Positions 61,696-64,000 of a DNA stretch of 64,000 nt are shown in pieces. Position 1 is the first letter of the stretch. Each line of letters opens with the position of its first letter. Source of the DNA: Zonotrichia leucophrys gambelii (lineage: Eukaryota; Chordata; Aves; Passeriformes; Passerellidae); contig NC_088173.1 in assembly GCF_028769735.1 (NCBI RefSeq), positions 7,461,038 to 7,525,037 on the forward strand, read 5' to 3'. The translations under genes were made by a program, and so were the position numbers. Under the pieces are notes generated by a model that was not told the DNA's origin, searched no databases, and was given only the letters and a program-made list of their open reading frames with translations.

Positions 61696-64000
61696 GTTTA
61701 TTGATTCCAATAGTTATACCTCATCTGTTCTTTCATATTGGGGTGATTCATCTCATCATAATGGTTGTGGTTTAACAACTGCATTAGAATTTAATCTGTT
61801 TTCAAGTTGGTGTGCAGCAGCTGGCCTTGGAGTGCAAGCCAAATAAGTTTGCAGCTTCACAGCACCCTACTTTGCCACATGGAGATCTCGTGCTCCCTGC
61901 CCACAATCCAGGACAGAATCCAGAGAGGGTAGGACATCTAAATATCATAACTGCACCATGCCTTTTAATTTCTTTTTTTTTTCTTCTTCTTTTTTTTTTG
62001 GCTGCCAGATGTTTTAATTGTAGCTGTTTCTAGTTTACTTTATAAGGAGACTGAGTTGTGTAAAATTATTAAGCACTACACTTACATGTCTACATGTTTT
62101 TGTTGAACATGGATCAGCTAAATACTCTACATGGTTACACAGTTACCAGATAGTCTGTGAGGCAGTCTTTGTGATCCTGTCTTACAGATAGACCAAACTG
62201 ACTATAATGAATATCAAAAACTGCTCTGAGACCAAATTCTTTATCTGTAGAACAGTACTATTAGGCAGTTTGCCAGACTGCATCATGTGGGCTGCTCTGG
62301 AAGACAATTCATTCCTTTATGCACAAGAATGAATATAGCTCTCAGCAATGTCTGCAATGCTGTGCTGACAGGAAATGTTTTGTGAATTGACAGCTCAAGT
62401 TTGCAGCACGGTAAAATATGGCCAGCAGAAGGTTAAAGAGGATGGAGAAGACTAATGTACTGGATCCTTACTTCTGCTGGGAATGCTGGAAGCTTACTTC
62501 TGTTGCAACTTTTTGTTGCTTGTATTCTTTACCTAAAAACTTTTTCCCTGTTGTGCCTGTAAGAGGCCCGAAGCTGTATTCAGTTTTTATACACTGGGTT
62601 GCTTTGTTGGTAGTTGCTAACGTGGTGCTGTGTTTGTGTTCCAAGCATTGTAATGAGGAGTTCAGTGATAAAAGCTCCTAGTATTTACACTGTAGAGTCG
62701 CTTGGAAATTCTGCAGATTTGATTGCATCTATGTTAGCAGGCGAGGTCACGTTTTAAAAACATACAACCTGTAATCTATCTTAGTCCTAGGAGCACTTGG
62801 ATGCTCTTCTTGTCCAGTCATTCCGTTGGTAATACTTTCCTTAATCCATACTCTGGCTTGATGCCAGCTTTTATTTTAAGGTTTTTTACTTAATCTCCCT
62901 GCCACTTAGCAACTGTCACGTGGTTTTGACCTCTCTGTCACCTTTTCTTGTCAGCTTTTCCCATGAGCGGCTTCATGCTGTGTTTGATATTGCTGTCAGG
63001 GGAAAGGCCCCCTTGGGTAATCCAGAAAGGAATCAAATCCAATTCACATCTCTAATGAGGTACATATTAATCTTCCTAGACATCCCCTATAAAAAACAGC
63101 TTCAGAATACAATCTCAAAATTACCAGTTCTTCTGTACCCCATTTGGGATGCTGCATTCTTGCATTACCTGTCTCCTTTCTCACTCCTCATGCTCTTACT
63201 GGATCTACCTTGAAAATTATAATAAAAGCTGTGTTAAGGACCAGCTTCTTTATGCACAACATCTCTCAAAAACGATGCAACTTTGGTCTCAGTATAAAAC
63301 AATTATTTAGTAGAGGAAAGTATAGTGAATGGAGATTTACTAGATGTAAACATGCTTTTGTCACGTGATTGATTTGATCATCCTGTGTTGACTCTTACTG
63401 ACTCACCCTAATCACTTCGAAAAGCTGGTGAAATTTCATTCCATTACTAAGATGATGAGTTTATTTAAGTATTCTATTCAGTGATAAGTTATGCGTAATT
63501 TGTAAATATTCCTCATACTTGTGAAGAATTATGCTTAAGGTTTGGCATTATCAAAGGACTGTTGAATATTCTGTCTTATTAACCTATCCCAGAAAGGACT
63601 GATAACAAAACCTTGCATACCACCTCAGGTACAAAGTACTAGAAAACAGGTATTAGTTGTACTGATCATTTAGGTAATGTTTGTAAGAAGAGGAAGGCTA
63701 TAAATTGTTAAGAGTTGTCTGGTTTAAGTTTCATTAAGCAGCACCTTAACCTCTTTGGTGTTGGGGGTTGGCTGATGTCATCCTTAATCCAAACTACAGC
63801 ATTATACCAGTTACTAGGAAAAAAATTAACTCTATCCTGGCTGAAATCAGGACAGATAACCCCATCTTTTTTTTTTTTTCCACCTGCCAGAAAATGTGGG
63901 ATGTAACTATATCTTTAGATGAATTCTATCTCAGTGGTTAAACAGAACAGCATTAAAGAAACACCAAGATGCTTTGTGCTCAAAATTTCAACATTGAAGA

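Larger units (their letters stand above)
55034..64000 (+). other. SLAIN2: SLAIN2 intron 6 (right end beyond window)
   Basis: The next canonical exon, which in human begins IPSPGKFRSP, is not found up to 64000, so this intron is at least 8.97 kb unless the cassette exon at 59961-60038 is used. It contains one CR1 relic near 61.6 kb and several T runs. No other gene recognised. Open frames near 61812-62033 and 62418-62681 have no similarity that I know. Confidence 0.8.

Noticed and set aside
61807..61928. A possible second extra SLAIN2 exon (starts VGVQQLALECKPNKF after TTTTCAAG)
   Set aside because: Its length of 122 bases would break the frame for the next exon, the donor (GAGAGG|GTAGGA) is weak and the frame runs into a low-complexity tail; no similarity known.
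62418..62681. An 87-codon open frame with a hydrophobic stretch
   Set aside because: Lies within SLAIN2 intron 6, lacks splice or similarity support and has a weak context.

Overview
This is vertebrate nuclear DNA, almost certainly from a bird. It carries CR1 LINE fragments, a bird-type ERVL LTR, a short ERV solo LTR, CpG-island promoters and a compact multi-exon gene. The retroelement families point to a bird and the type of ERV content would suit a songbird, but I cannot name the species.

Layout. About 1-15,000 is non-coding and repeat-bearing: a CR1 relic at the left edge, a solo LTR with a clean 6-bp target duplication at 2332-2682, a near-perfect 86-bp hairpin at 8253-8338, an ERVL LTR relic at 8647-9118 and a TA/GATA microsatellite at 10.7 kb. 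A CpG island at about 15,010-15,490 has two good splice donors on the minus strand. It looks like the promoter and non-coding first exon of a gene running left; TEC is the candidate from the human gene order. 15.5-31.6 kb is intergenic, with a long 3' CR1 copy (17.6-18.76 kb), an inverted pair of LTR-like relics (24.9-25.9 kb) and a short CR1 tail (31.2-31.4 kb).

From about 31.6 kb to the right edge lies the 5' part of SLAIN2 on the plus strand. A CpG-island promoter is followed by coding exons at 32027-32385, 41767-41915, 46774-46938, 51097-51258, 52461-52820 and 54896-55033. All splice phases are consistent and give about 444 residues. A candidate 78-bp frame-preserving cassette exon lies at 59961-60038. 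The remaining C-terminal exons lie beyond the window. SLAIN2 is a cytoplasmic microtubule plus-end protein that links EB proteins, CLIP-170 and ch-TOG.

The most unusual object is in SLAIN2 intron 3 at 47563-50331. It is a complete minus-strand LTR retrotransposon with a 5-bp target duplication (attgt), two ~1.28-kb LTRs, a primer-binding site matching tRNA-Glu and a polypurine tract, but only 202 bp between the LTRs and no coding capacity. Its two LTRs differ in a strongly strand-polarised way. Over the first ~760 bp nearly all mismatches are C/T. Over the last ~510 bp they are almost all G-to-A in one LTR. I read this as a fossil record of cytosine deamination on both strands during one reverse-transcription event.
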